From: Dethiothermospora halolimnae
GTDB lineage: Bacteria; Bacillota; Clostridia; Tissierellales; VENL01
Assembly (NCBI RefSeq): GCF_037577855.1
Contig: NZ_JBAKFX010000015.1
Coordinates: forward strand, 8,284 to 72,283
Direction of reading: 5' to 3'
Length of the DNA: 64,000 nucleotides
Shown: piece by piece, positions 27,335 to 37,424 of the stretch
How the letters are laid out: the number at the start of each line of letters is the position of its first letter
How positions within the stretch are numbered: the first letter of the stretch is position 1
The notes under the pieces: generated by a model
Told to the model about the DNA's origin: nothing
The model's database searches: none
Seen by the model: the letters and a program-made list of their open reading frames with translations, nothing else
Position numbers and translations under genes: made by a program

Positions 27335-28792
27335 ATGAATGATAATTTTATAAAGGCAGCTAATAAAAACTCACTTATTCTTTGTACTATAATGGGACTA
27401 CTCACTACGTTATCTGGGCTAGGAGCTGAAGGTGTTAATGTACTCATATATGGTTTCATAGGTGTAGCTTGGGTTTCCTTGGGGTTTTCTTTTATTGAAT
27501 ATAAAAGAAAACCCTATAGCCATAGAATAAAATATATATTAGCAATAACCTTTATGTTGGTCCACTTTTTAACAACTATTGTAGTTAATAATCCTATAAT
27601 GTTCACCTTTGGATTTCCACTTATAGCTCTATTTGCCATATATGGCGATAGGAAAATTACATTAATAGCTATTATAGCTATAGTTGCTGGAAATGGAGTA
27701 AATATATTTATTGGTAAATTAGAAGGGGAAAATTTAATAATTACAGCAGTTGTAGTAGTATTAGTTTTAATAGTACAATATGTAAATACACTAATAATAG
27801 CAAAATCAGCAAAGGAAAATAATACGTATGTAGAAGAAATAAAAAGTAATACTAAATCTAAAGAAGAAGTTATAAAATCTTTAATAAAAACTGCCGAGGA
27901 ACTTGCAAATTCGGCTGAAACATATGAAGACACTGGAAAACAAGTTACAATGTCTGCAGAAGAGATTGCTAAAGTGATAGAGGAAGTTTCTAAAAGCACA
28001 TCTACTCAAGCCCTAGATACAGAAAGGGGTGTAGAGGAGTCAAGGGAACTTGGCAAAGACATTGATAATATGGTTGATATTTCATCAAATCTTAATAATA
28101 GAATGAAAGATACCGAAAAACTTAAGGATAGAGGAGTAAATATAATTTCAGGGTTAATGGATAACACAAATGAAAGTAATAACTCAATAAATGATCTAAA
28201 AGCTATGATAGATAGTACAAAGGAAAGTACTGAAGAGATAAGCTCGGCAAGTGAGGTTATTATATCAATTGCAGAGCAGACAAACTTATTAGCATTAAAT
28301 GCTGCAATAGAAGCTGCAAGAGCAGGGGAAGCAGGAAAGGGATTTGCAGTTGTAGCAGATGAAATTAGGAGCTTAGCGGAACAATCTGCCAGTTCAACCC
28401 AGAGAATTAATAATACTATCGACAAATTAGAAAAAAATATGAAATTAGCATCGGAAAGCATGAAAAAAACTACAGATATCATAGGAGCTCAAACTACTTC
28501 CATTACAGATACAGAAACTATATTTAGGGATCTAACAGAGTTTGTTGAAAACAATATGAAAAAAGTGAAAGAATTAAATGAAGCGGGTAAAGTAATGAAT
28601 AGTAGAAAGGATAAAATAATGGATATACTTGATAACTTGTCAGCTTCAGCCCAAGAAAATGCAGCTTCAATGGAGGAAACTTCTGCATCAACAGAGGAAC
28701 AATTGGCTACAATGGATGAAGTGAATAATATGAATAAGAGACTAGTTGAATTAGCTAGAGAACTTAAGGGGATAACAAAGAAATTTAGCTAG
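27335..28792 (+). CDS. Methyl-accepting chemotaxis protein with multi-helix membrane sensor
   Basis: This 485-residue receptor has five to six transmembrane helices in residues 12-155, without a large extracellular domain. A coiled-coil signalling region with the hairpin tip SIAEQTNLLALNAAIEAARAG and EAGKGFAVVADEIRSLAEQS follows. The membrane-embedded sensor suggests detection of a membrane state or small hydrophobic cue. It signals through CheA/CheW encoded elsewhere. The ATG follows AGGGGGAG. The next gene is a MutS-like ATPase 44 bp downstream. Confidence 0.93.
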   Translation: MNDNFIKAANKNSLILCTIMGLLTTLSGLGAEGVNVLIYGFIGVAWVSLGFSFIEYKRKPYSHRIKYILAITFMLVHFLTTIVVNNPIMFTFGFPLIALFAIYGDRKITLIAIIAIVAGNGVNIFIGKLEGENLIITAVVVVLVLIVQYVNTLIIAKSAKENNTYVEEIKSNTKSKEEVIKSLIKTAEELANSAETYEDTGKQVTMSAEEIAKVIEEVSKSTSTQALDTERGVEESRELGKDIDNMVDISSNLNNRMKDTEKLKDRGVNIISGLMDNTNESNNSINDLKAMIDSTKESTEEISSASEVIISIAEQTNLLALNAAIEAARAGEAGKGFAVVADEIRSLAEQSASSTQRINNTIDKLEKNMKLASESMKKTTDIIGAQTTSITDTETIFRDLTEFVENNMKKVKELNEAGKVMNSRKDKIMDILDNLSASAQENAASMEETSASTEEQLATMDEVNNMNKRLVELARELKGITKKFS

Positions 28793-28835
28793 ATAACTAT
28801 TAGTTTACTACTATAAGATTAGAGGATGTATAAAT

Positions 28836-30632
28836 ATGAAGGATTGTAATAAAATTTATGAAAAAAGAAAAAATAAATACCTACAAATATCAAAAAAAGT
28901 TTCTAAAACTATGGGTTTAGTTAGCATTTTAAGGATTATAGCTATAGGTATTTCCATAGCTATAATCTTTTTAAGGGATAATGGAGACTATTTTTCATTT
29001 ATATTAGGTTCTATATCCATTGGAATTTTTATATATTTAGTAATTTTACATAACGGGTTGAAGGTGAAATATAGATATATATGTAATCTTAAAGGGATAA
29101 ACCATTTAAAGATAGAAAGGTCAAATGGAAAATGGACACAATTTAAAGACGATGGTGAAGAGTTTAAAAATGACAAGCATAGTTTTTCTGAGGACTTAGA
29201 TATATTTGGTCAAGGTTCACTGTTCCAATTGATAAATAAAGGAAGAACCAGTATGGGAAGAAAAAGACTGGCCAATATACTAACCACCCCATGTGATACT
29301 AAAGAAGCTATAATTAAAAGGCAAGAAGCTATTAATGAATTATCATCTAAAAGATGGTGGCGAGATAGGCTAGAAGTAGAGGGTATGATGTCAATCGATA
29401 AGGATATTAATAAAAAAGAGTTAATAAACTGGATAAATGATAGGGATAAACTCTATTCTAATTCTTTAATAATAGCTCTAATAAATCTAATGCCTCTAAT
29501 AACCATATCTTCAATAATTTTAAATCATTTTGGAAAGTTGTCTATATATATTCCATTAGCATTAATAGGAGTTCAAGGGTTATTACTTTCTATTAATATA
29601 GGGAGTAGAAATAGAAAATTTGGATTGGTATCTAAATATCAAGATAATCTTAAAGGCTATAAAATGATTTTAAAACACATTGAGAGGGGTAACTTTAAAT
29701 CAGAGCATCTTAAAGAGTTAAAGGGTAGATTAAAGGACGAAAACATGTCTGCATATAATCAAATGAAAAGGTTAGAAAAAATAGTTCAAAGCACTAATAA
29801 TAGAAGGAACATGCTATTTTTTCCAATCAATATAATTTTACTATGGGATTACAGATGTTTAATAAAAATAGAAAGGTTTAAGGGTCAAGGGGGATTAAAG
29901 ATTGGGCAGTGGCTTGAAGTCATAGGGGAAATGGAAGCTCTATCTAGCCTAGCAACTTTAGGATATAACAATCCCAAGTGGAGTACCCCAATTATAGCAA
30001 ATGAACCATCAACTATTAGGATAAAAGAAATATTCCATCCATTACTTATAGATAATCCAGTTAGTAATGACGTAACTATAAAAGAACCATCTAGAATATT
30101 ATTAATAACCGGTTCAAATATGTCTGGAAAAAGCACTTTTTTAAGGACCATAGGGATAAATCTAGTTCTTGCCTATACTGGGGCTAAGGTTTGTGCCAGT
30201 ACAATGGTAACTTCCATTATGAATATACAAACTTGCATGAGAACTAAAGATAATATGGAGAAGGGAGTATCCTCATTTTATGCGGAGTTAAAAAGAATAG
30301 AAAAAATAATAGTTGCATCCCAAGGAACTAAACAGGTATTTTTTCTACTTGATGAAATATTAAAGGGAACGAATTCATTTGATAGACATACAGGAGCTAA
30401 AATGATATTAAAGCAGTTATATAATAATAATGGAATGGGACTTGTATCTACCCATGATTTAGAGTTAGGAGAGTTGGAGGAAGAAACAAAGGGAAGTATA
30501 AAAAATTATCATTTTGAAGAGTATTATAATAATAATAAAATATACTTTGACTATAAACTTAAAAATGGAATTTCCAATACAAGAAATGCATTATATCTTC
30601 TTAGAATGATAGGAATAGGGGATACAAATTAA
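28836..30632 (+). CDS. Membrane-anchored MutS-family ATPase
   Basis: This 598-residue protein has two N-terminal hydrophobic helices (about 28-70) and another pair at about 205-245. The MutS clamp and ATPase regions follow: Walker A ITGSNMSGKST, the Walker B-like FFLLDEILKGTN and STHDLELGEL. It lacks the mismatch-recognition domain of MutS1. Such membrane MutS homologues are widespread in Firmicutes but their function is unknown. It follows the chemoreceptor on the same strand. Confidence 0.88.
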   Translation: MKDCNKIYEKRKNKYLQISKKVSKTMGLVSILRIIAIGISIAIIFLRDNGDYFSFILGSISIGIFIYLVILHNGLKVKYRYICNLKGINHLKIERSNGKWTQFKDDGEEFKNDKHSFSEDLDIFGQGSLFQLINKGRTSMGRKRLANILTTPCDTKEAIIKRQEAINELSSKRWWRDRLEVEGMMSIDKDINKKELINWINDRDKLYSNSLIIALINLMPLITISSIILNHFGKLSIYIPLALIGVQGLLLSINIGSRNRKFGLVSKYQDNLKGYKMILKHIERGNFKSEHLKELKGRLKDENMSAYNQMKRLEKIVQSTNNRRNMLFFPINIILLWDYRCLIKIERFKGQGGLKIGQWLEVIGEMEALSSLATLGYNNPKWSTPIIANEPSTIRIKEIFHPLLIDNPVSNDVTIKEPSRILLITGSNMSGKSTFLRTIGINLVLAYTGAKVCASTMVTSIMNIQTCMRTKDNMEKGVSSFYAELKRIEKIIVASQGTKQVFFLLDEILKGTNSFDRHTGAKMILKQLYNNNGMGLVSTHDLELGELEEETKGSIKNYHFEEYYNNNKIYFDYKLKNGISNTRNALYLLRMIGIGDTN

Positions 30633-30754
30633 ATCCAATAATTAATAAAATTTAAGTTTAATATAATATTTGTCAATCGATTATCGTATAAATATGTTAG
30701 AATATTATATATAATGACGAAAATTGACGATTAATAGATTTGGATGGTGAGTTT

Positions 30755-32236
30755 ATGAGGTTGACAAATAAAATGCTGTTTATGATAGCTGGATATTCCT
30801 TTGTGGTGATTTTAGGACTATGTCTAGTATCAGACAATATTATTATGGATAGTTTTGAAGAATTAGAACAAAAATATTTTCTCAATGAAGGTAAGAAGAC
30901 AAAGGCTGTATTTGAAAATGCTATTTCTGTACATGAGGGTTTATTGTTGGATTGGGCCCGGTGGGATGATAGTTATGAATTTATAAATGGGAATAGTGGG
31001 GATTATATAAAAAGAAATATTACACCATCTGTATTTGAATATAATGATATAGATTATATAGTTATATTAAATGAACATAATAAGGTATTAGTGGGTTACA
31101 AATATAATAAAAAGGAGAGAACACTGGGAAATGTTGATGGGGCATTAATAGAAGAGATGTCGAAATTTAAAAATATAAACGATATTATCATTTTTAGTGG
31201 CAAATCTATAGTTATATCTACAAGTGAGATTAGTGATACCAATAGGGAAAAAACACCTAAGGGATTAATTGTTTTTGGTTATGACCTTGATGAGAATAAG
31301 ATAGAAGAGATTGGAAACAAATTGAATCTTAATATTACTGTAAATAATTATGTGAAAGATAAAATTAAGGATGATTTTTTTATAAATAATTTAAAAGATA
31401 GGGGTATTATTGGGTTTCAGATGCCCTATTTAAATGATAAAAGTCTTATGGAGGTTAGGGTAACAATACCCAAGGAGATAACGAAACTAGGGGAAATCAC
31501 AACAAAAGATTTTTTAATATTTTTTTCGATTGCCCTATTTATACTAACCCTAATATTATTTTTAGGCATTGAAAGGATAGTGGTTTCTAGACTTTTTAAG
31601 CTGCGTCGTGTAACCCACAATATAGCCTATAGCAAAGACTTGAGTAAACGACTTAGTATTAAAGGCAACGATGAAATAGCAGCATTAAAAAATGATATTA
31701 ATTATATGCTTGATAAAATTGAAACAATGAATAACGAATTAACCGAGTATGCAACAATGGATATGCTGACTGGAGTTTTAAATCGTAGAGTAGGAATAAA
31801 ACTATTAAAGAAATATATTGATTTATCTAGAACTAATGATATCCCCCTAACCATAGCCTATATAGATGTTAATGGTTTAAAAGAGGTGAACGATAAACAG
31901 GGTCATAAAATGGGAGATAAACTTTTAAATGATATATCAGGTATTATTAATTCTAATATTAGAAAATCTGATAAGCTTTGTAGGTTAGGTGGAGATGAAT
32001 TTCTCATTATTTTTCCAGATACAGATTATAATAGTGCTAAAGATGCTTTCAAAAGAATTGAATCTGTTGTTAATGATACTAATAAAAGGGGAGTTAAACC
32101 CTATAATATAGGATTTAGCAAGGGTATAGTTGAATATGATAAAGTTTTAGATTTAGAAGAATTTTTGGATTTAGCTGATAAATATATGTATAAAGAAAAG
32201 ATGGAGATTAAAGATAGATATAGGGATAATGAATAA
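30755..32236 (+). CDS. Diguanylate cyclase with CHASE4-like sensor and HAMP
   Basis: This 493-residue protein has a transmembrane helix at about 5-27, an extracellular CHASE4-like domain to about residue 245 (LLDWARWDDSYEFI), and a second helix at about 250-272. A HAMP linker and a GGDEF domain with RLGGDEFLIIFPD complete it. It retains the inhibitory RxxD motif (RKSD), unlike the cyclase at 24983. The ATG at 30755 has a GGTG site; an upstream TTG at 30740 is weaker. It makes cyclic di-GMP in response to an external signal. Confidence 0.9.
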   Translation: MRLTNKMLFMIAGYSFVVILGLCLVSDNIIMDSFEELEQKYFLNEGKKTKAVFENAISVHEGLLLDWARWDDSYEFINGNSGDYIKRNITPSVFEYNDIDYIVILNEHNKVLVGYKYNKKERTLGNVDGALIEEMSKFKNINDIIIFSGKSIVISTSEISDTNREKTPKGLIVFGYDLDENKIEEIGNKLNLNITVNNYVKDKIKDDFFINNLKDRGIIGFQMPYLNDKSLMEVRVTIPKEITKLGEITTKDFLIFFSIALFILTLILFLGIERIVVSRLFKLRRVTHNIAYSKDLSKRLSIKGNDEIAALKNDINYMLDKIETMNNELTEYATMDMLTGVLNRRVGIKLLKKYIDLSRTNDIPLTIAYIDVNGLKEVNDKQGHKMGDKLLNDISGIINSNIRKSDKLCRLGGDEFLIIFPDTDYNSAKDAFKRIESVVNDTNKRGVKPYNIGFSKGIVEYDKVLDLEEFLDLADKYMYKEKMEIKDRYRDNE

Positions 32237-32259
32237 AGCCACCAGAACTGGTGGCTTTA
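32234..32259. terminator. Convergent terminator
   Basis: TAAAGCCACCAG and CTGGTGGCTTTA flank AA, forming a strong hairpin with T-rich flanks on both strands. It separates the cyclase from the hydrolase gene and overlaps both gene ends. Confidence 0.88.
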
Positions 32260-33198
32260 TTTGTAAAAATCATGTAATGCTATTGAAGTATAGAAAGATC
32301 TATTTTTTTCAATCCAGTTATTTGTTGACTTTCTAGGGTTTAAAAAGTATAGACAGTTTCCAATATTATTGTTGCCTTCTAAAGCCATTCTGGCTGCTTC
32401 AATACTTTCAGCAGAGGGGGTATCATATATTGTTCCAATAACCACAGGGGTATATTGATAACCATATTTATTATCAAATATAACTTTTTTTATTGTATTA
32501 GGGAAATCGTCATTTCTTGTTCTATTTATAATAACATTGGCAACAGCCAATTTACCGTCGAAGGGCTCACCCTGGGCTTCAGCATGGACTAGCCTAGATA
32601 ACCAATATAAATCCTCACTGTCATCATTGTTTTTGTTAGTAGTTATATTAACCGAATGGTTATTTTCATTCCAATCAACATTATAATCAAATATTTCTGA
32701 AATGAAACGTAGGGGGGCATAGGTTCTATTATTATAAAGATTTATGGGGGCATCCATAGAAACAACTCTTTCGTTTACTATAGCGATATTAGAACCTATA
32801 GAGAGGTTGATCTTCTCTGTGTTATTAATCAATGTCACACTTTTGTTATTTCCATCCCAAAGGATGTCATCTATATCTAAGGCTTCAGTGACAAAGCGGA
32901 CTGGAATAAAAACACGACTATTTTCTATGTAGGGATGTTCCTTTAAATTTAGTAACTTGTTATTTATTTTTATAGTTATTGGATTTGAATTGAAAATAGA
33001 TTTAATTCTTATTAAATTATTTACAACCAGGCTTTCATTTAAATCTTTCAAATTATTAACATCAACATTATACTTTTCTGATATACTAAGATAAGAATCA
33101 TTTGGTTTTACAGTATGCATTAAATAGGAATCTGCAAAGGTTTTATTACCAGTAAATAGTGTTAATACTAACAGTAATAAATATATTGATTTTTTCAT
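32257..33198 (-). CDS. Secreted cell-wall hydrolase (LysM + copper-amine-oxidase-like + SleB domains)
   Basis: This 313-residue protein has a signal peptide (1-22), a LysM domain (HTVKPNDSYLSISEKYNVD, about 28-70), a stalk domain of the copper amine oxidase N-terminal type (about 75-185), and a C-terminal hydrolase_2 domain of the SleB/CwlJ family (LSRLVHAEAQGEPFDGKLAV). Hydrolases of this family cleave peptidoglycan during spore germination. The LysM/stalk architecture indicates wall binding. It has an AGGAGG site. Spore cortex or vegetative wall turnover are both possible. Confidence 0.9.
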   Translation of the reverse strand: MKKSIYLLLLVLTLFTGNKTFADSYLMHTVKPNDSYLSISEKYNVDVNNLKDLNESLVVNNLIRIKSIFNSNPITIKINNKLLNLKEHPYIENSRVFIPVRFVTEALDIDDILWDGNNKSVTLINNTEKINLSIGSNIAIVNERVVSMDAPINLYNNRTYAPLRFISEIFDYNVDWNENNHSVNITTNKNNDDSEDLYWLSRLVHAEAQGEPFDGKLAVANVIINRTRNDDFPNTIKKVIFDNKYGYQYTPVVIGTIYDTPSAESIEAARMALEGNNNIGNCLYFLNPRKSTNNWIEKNRSFYTSIALHDFYK

Positions 33199-33364
33199 AA
33201 CATACCTCCTCGTATATATAATTTATCATGGAAAAGTAAGGCCAATCAATGTAAAAAACATGGATGTAGTAGATTATTATAACAGGTGAGGAAAATAGAA
33301 TTATATAATAATATTTAAATATTTAATTATAATAATAGATAATAGAAGAAAAGGAGTTAATAAT

Positions 33365-34474
33365 ATGCCCAAAAATTTTATAAATTTAGGAATTAGTAAA
33401 AATTTAGACAGTGTACTTAAAGATAACTATATAACAGAACCCACAGCGGTTCAAAATAAAGCTATACCAGAAATACTAAAGGGAAGGGATGTTATAACCC
33501 AGGCTCAAACCGGTACTGGAAAGACACTTGCCTTTATGTTACCTATTATAGAGAAGATAAATACCAATAGATCCCAGATACAGTCATTAATTGTTACTCC
33601 AACTAGGGAACTAGCTATACAAATAACTTCTGAAGCTGAGAAGTTTACTGATACTAAAGGAATAAATATATTATCTGTATATGGTGGTAAAGATGTAAAT
33701 AAACAAATTAAGAAATTAAAGAAAGACATACATATGGTAATAGGAACTCCAGGAAGACTACTTGACCATATTAGAAGGGGAACTGTGGATTTTAAAAGTG
33801 TTAAAAACCTTGTGTTAGATGAGGCAGATCAGATGTTAACCATGGGATTTTTACAAGATGTAGAAAAAATAATAAAACAAACACCTAGATCCCGCCAAAC
33901 GATGTTTTTTTCAGCTACAATACCAAAGAAAGTACATTCATTAGCTAATAAATATATGAAAAATCCTATTAAAATAGATATAAAAGGGAATAACATAACT
34001 CTAGATAAGATAGAACAACTTGTTATTGAAACAACAAATAGGAATAAAGAAGCTGATCTTTTTAAAGCTATTGAAAAATATAGACCTTTTTTAGCAATAA
34101 TATTTTGTCGTACCAAAAATAGAGTAAAGGATATTAATGGGGCATTAAAAAGACGTGGATATGATTCAGAGGAGCTCCATGGCGATCTTAGTCAAAGAAA
34201 AAGGGAAAGAATAATGAAGATATTTAGAAAGGCTAAAGTACAATTTTTAGTGGCTACAGATGTGGCCTCTAGAGGCTTAGATGTGGATAATATAACCCAT
34301 GTGTTTAATTATGATATTCCGGAAGAGCCAGAGAGTTATATTCATCGTATAGGACGTACAGCCAGAGCTGGAGAAGAAGGGGTTTCTATTACATTTGCAA
34401 CATCTAGGGATAGGGATAGTTTATCACTAATAGAAAGGTCAATAAAAATGGATATGAAGAAGATTAAATTATAG
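33365..34474 (+). CDS. DEAD-box RNA helicase (core only)
   Basis: This 369-residue protein has the nine helicase motifs in order: Q motif near residue 25, AQTGTGKT, PTRELA, VLDEADQML, SAT, then YIHRIGRTARAG in domain 2. It lacks the C-terminal RNA-binding extension found in CshA, CsdA or DbpA, so it is a minimal two-domain helicase. It probably remodels RNA in cold or stress conditions. AAGGAG precedes the ATG. Confidence 0.93.
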   Translation: MPKNFINLGISKNLDSVLKDNYITEPTAVQNKAIPEILKGRDVITQAQTGTGKTLAFMLPIIEKINTNRSQIQSLIVTPTRELAIQITSEAEKFTDTKGINILSVYGGKDVNKQIKKLKKDIHMVIGTPGRLLDHIRRGTVDFKSVKNLVLDEADQMLTMGFLQDVEKIIKQTPRSRQTMFFSATIPKKVHSLANKYMKNPIKIDIKGNNITLDKIEQLVIETTNRNKEADLFKAIEKYRPFLAIIFCRTKNRVKDINGALKRRGYDSEELHGDLSQRKRERIMKIFRKAKVQFLVATDVASRGLDVDNITHVFNYDIPEEPESYIHRIGRTARAGEEGVSITFATSRDRDSLSLIERSIKMDMKKIKL

Positions 34475-34487
34475 AAGTTTTTGTTAC

Positions 34488-34516
34488 TAGATGGGGAATT
34501 AGAGTCCCCCCATCTA
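34488..34516. terminator. Convergent terminator with GGGG/CCCC stem
   Basis: TAGATGGGGA pairs with TCCCCCCATCTA around AATTAGAG. It separates the helicase from the radical SAM gene and resembles the dispersed GGGGGATT hairpins found elsewhere in the window. Confidence 0.75.
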
Positions 34517-35356
34517 ATATAAAATATTGTTTATTTCCCCTAAAATTTTATGTTTATCTCTAGGTAATAAACCAGTTAAGGGTAGTTGATTTGATATATG
34601 GGTACTACTAAATATACAAGGATTATCTAAATTAAGGTTTTCAACTAATTCCTTTAATTCAGATAAGGTTTCCATAGGAGAGAGGGGTTTAAATTTTCCC
34701 CAGGCTACATCATTTGCCATAGGGGTCTTTGGTGGAACAACAAGGGTTAAAACCCCTAGGGCAGATGGATTAATATCACTTATTAATTTTCCAGTATTTA
34801 TTGCATTTTCCCTGCTTCTAGTTTTTCCTCCTAGACCAATGATAACCATCGTAGTAAGCTTAATATTAGCATTAAGGACTTTTTTACTGGCATTTAAAAT
34901 TTCTAATGAAGTAGTTTTTTTATTTACATCAGCTAGTATTCTGTCATCACCACTTTCTACTCCTAAATAGATCATCTTAAGGCCTAATTTATTTAACTGT
35001 ATTAAATCATCAGTAGTTTTTTTATTTATATTTTGAGTACTAGCATAACAGCTTATATATGATAAATTTGGAAATGTGTCATTTAAAATGCTAATAATCT
35101 TAATAAGTTTATCTGTACTTAAAACAAGGGCATCACCATCGGCTAGAAAAACCTTTCTTATATGTTCTTTATATTCCTTTGCCCTATTTATTTGTGCAAT
35201 AATTTCATCCATTGGTCTTATGCGAAAGTTAACATCTTTATACATACTGCAAAAGGTACATTCATTATGGGAACATCCTATTGTGACCCTTAGTATAAAA
35301 CTATCGGCTTCACTAGGTGGTCTATAAACATTGCCTTCTCCATTATCAAAATACAC
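34514..35356 (-). CDS. Radical SAM protein
   Basis: This 280-residue radical SAM protein has the iron-sulfur motif in VTIGCSHNECTFCSMYK, giving C-x4-C-x2-C rather than the common C-x3-C-x2-C. The SAM-binding SGDDRIL segment follows (GVESGDDRIL). It is short, without an extra cluster domain. This family is widespread in Firmicutes with unknown reactions. It starts at ATG 35356 behind GAGGTGAT. Confidence 0.85.
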   Translation of the reverse strand: MYFDNGEGNVYRPPSEADSFILRVTIGCSHNECTFCSMYKDVNFRIRPMDEIIAQINRAKEYKEHIRKVFLADGDALVLSTDKLIKIISILNDTFPNLSYISCYASTQNINKKTTDDLIQLNKLGLKMIYLGVESGDDRILADVNKKTTSLEILNASKKVLNANIKLTTMVIIGLGGKTRSRENAINTGKLISDINPSALGVLTLVVPPKTPMANDVAWGKFKPLSPMETLSELKELVENLNLDNPCIFSSTHISNQLPLTGLLPRDKHKILGEINNILY

Positions 35357-35447
35357 ATGATCACCTCATTTATTGATTGTTCTAGAATTTATAATATCCC
35401 AGTTGACTTTGTGTTTTTAATGTTAACATAAAATATAAGGGGTTACT

Positions 35448-35702
35448 ATGATTACAGTGCATAAAAACCCTTATTTAACTTGTGCCAGTAGCACTAAAGA
35501 AAAAGTATCAGAATATTTTACCATAATAACGGCCATCGGATTTTATAATATATTTGGTAAGTTTGCAGCAATTATGGGTCCATCATTATTAGCCTTAGTA
35601 ACACAAATCACAGGAAAGTCAAATTATGGTGTACTTAGCATAATAGTTTTATTTATTATTGGAGGAATAATATTAACAAGGGTACCAGATGAAAGTAATT
35701 AA
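35448..35702 (+). pseudogene. Remnant of a UMF1/Atg22-like MFS transporter
   Basis: An 84-residue frame whose middle (GFYNIFGKFAAIMGPSLLAL) and end (VLSIIVLFIIGGIILTRVPD) match the last two helices of UMF1-family MFS transporters. Those proteins are normally over 400 residues. The preceding residues resemble a decayed form of the helix-linker region. The rest of the gene is missing upstream and it ends 9 bp before a copy of the inverted-repeat element at 35711. It is probably a decayed or deleted gene. Confidence 0.65.
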
Positions 35703-35710
35703 TAGACAAT

Positions 35711-35852
35711 GAATGGACAATTGACAGGGGACAATTAAGGTACAAATGGGGTAAGGCCATTTGTAATATAATATTTTATTAACATAGTGGGTAAAACCAC
35801 CTTCAATTGTCAATTGTCCATTCTCAACTGTCAATTCAAATAAGTAGAGGGG
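35711..35852 (+). repeat. MITE-like inverted-repeat element, copy 1
   Basis: About 142 bp, about 90% alike in sequence to copy 2 at 38550-38686. It begins GAATGGACAATTGACAG and ends with the inverted counterpart CAATTGTCCATTCTC, ACTGTCAATT and AATAAGTAGAGGGG. The central part (ATAATATTTT, AACATAGTG) is shared. No coding frame is present. It lies between a transporter remnant and the DUF2254 gene. Confidence 0.85.
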
Positions 35853-35872
35853 AATTCATTTCCCAGCAAGAA

Positions 35873-35892
35873 AGGCTTGGGAACCCAAGCCT
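35873..35892 (-). terminator. Hairpin after the DUF2254 gene
   Basis: AGGCTTGGG and CCCAAGCCT flank AA, with T-rich tracts on both strands. It lies downstream of the DUF2254 stop (35939 on the minus strand), separated by an AT-rich stretch. Confidence 0.65.
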
Positions 35893-35938
35893 CTTTATCT
35901 TTTAATTTATAATTTATAATTTAAAATCTACAATTGTT

Positions 35939-37258
35939 TTATTCAATGTATTTAACAGCTCCAAGATTTCCAGTTAAATAGGCCAGCCTTCTTATTTTGC
36001 TATTTATATAATCTTTATCAAGGGGTTCTAATACATCGGACTTAAAACCTCCTATTATATATCCACTAAAGTCCCAGACTTTGTCTTTAAGGGGCTTTTT
36101 ATTTTCTTGGGCAATTAATATAAGGGCATCTAACATTGAACTCATAACCGATACATCACTGGAACTATAGTGTCTAAGCTGATAAAAGGTCTTATACAAC
36201 AACTGATTAAAGGATTTATCTTCAAAGATAAGCCTAAGTCTACCGTCTTCACCATAATAATATGTATTCTCTAGATTAGCTCCCCCTATTTTAGTTAGTA
36301 TCATTCCTAGCTTATAAATACATTTAATAGCGGTGTTAGGATCATTTATTCCGGGGGATAGAGCCTTTAAAGCCACCTCTACTATTTTTTGGAGTCCAAA
36401 TTCTATGTCCCATAGCATATTTCGCTGACTTCCTAAGGTAATATATTTCAAAAATTCCTTTTCATCAATATTTCCTTTGTTATTCCATATAGATATAATA
36501 TTACTATTTGTTGTTACATAATCTCCAACCATCTTTTCAACCCTTATTAAAACATTTTTATTTATGGCTAGATTTAGTAGTCCTATGTCGTCGATTAGCT
36601 GGATATATCCAACCTTTTCTGAAAATATGGCTATCCGTTTATTTTCATTAAGTTTATCAATGTTTTTAGGGGGCTCACTCTGTATTCTATCGTCGGAATT
36701 ATTAGAGGTTTCTATTTTCTTTACCAATTTCAATATATCTTCACCAAGCCTATCTATTAATCTATTTACTTGAATTGAAATGGAGATATGATGTATAAAA
36801 TATACAAAAAAGCTTAAGCAAATAATGGCTATTATTACACTTATTCCTGATGACAGAACTAACTTATCATTATCATTATTTTTGATAAATGATAAACCCA
36901 GTATACAATATATAAATCCCCCCATAAAAATTCCTAAAAATCTTAATGTTGTTCTGTCGTTTATAAAGTCTTCCAGTGTTCTTGGGGAAAACTGAGAGGA
37001 ATATGTAGTTAAAACAACCATTATTGTGGAAAAAGTTATTGTCATCATGGTTAATAGAGCAGCTGCCAATGTTGATAATATCGTTTCCGCTAAATCTACC
37101 CTAGTCATAAGAAGGCTAGGAATCACTCCCTGAAAATTATATATATACTTATTATCTATGATTATTGATATGGCTGCTAAAATTGATGATAATAAACTAT
37201 AATATCCTGGAACAAACCATATTTTGTTTTTTAATTTAAATATAAGTTTTTTGAACAT
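35939..37258 (-). CDS. DUF2254 membrane protein
   Basis: This 439-residue protein has about four transmembrane helices in the first 175 residues. The conserved DUF2254 stretch LTMMTITFSTIMVVLTTYSS and QFSPRTLEDF follow. The C-terminal half is soluble (ALKALSPGINDPNTAIKC is a hallmark). Function is unknown. The ATG at 37258 has an AGGTGG site; an upstream in-frame GTG at 37267 lies in it. Confidence 0.88.
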   Translation of the reverse strand: MFKKLIFKLKNKIWFVPGYYSLLSSILAAISIIIDNKYIYNFQGVIPSLLMTRVDLAETILSTLAAALLTMMTITFSTIMVVLTTYSSQFSPRTLEDFINDRTTLRFLGIFMGGFIYCILGLSFIKNNDNDKLVLSSGISVIIAIICLSFFVYFIHHISISIQVNRLIDRLGEDILKLVKKIETSNNSDDRIQSEPPKNIDKLNENKRIAIFSEKVGYIQLIDDIGLLNLAINKNVLIRVEKMVGDYVTTNSNIISIWNNKGNIDEKEFLKYITLGSQRNMLWDIEFGLQKIVEVALKALSPGINDPNTAIKCIYKLGMILTKIGGANLENTYYYGEDGRLRLIFEDKSFNQLLYKTFYQLRHYSSSDVSVMSSMLDALILIAQENKKPLKDKVWDFSGYIIGGFKSDVLEPLDKDYINSKIRRLAYLTGNLGAVKYIE

Positions 37259-37424
37259 AATAACCACCTACCATTTATGAAGCTTAATATATTTATTTTT
37301 ACTATATTTTCATATATTTACTCATAAATCTATTGTAAAATTGTTCATAATTACAAAACTTGTACAATAAAATAATAATATGGTAAAATAATACTATGTT
37401 TAAATAATTTAAAGGGGGAAGATT

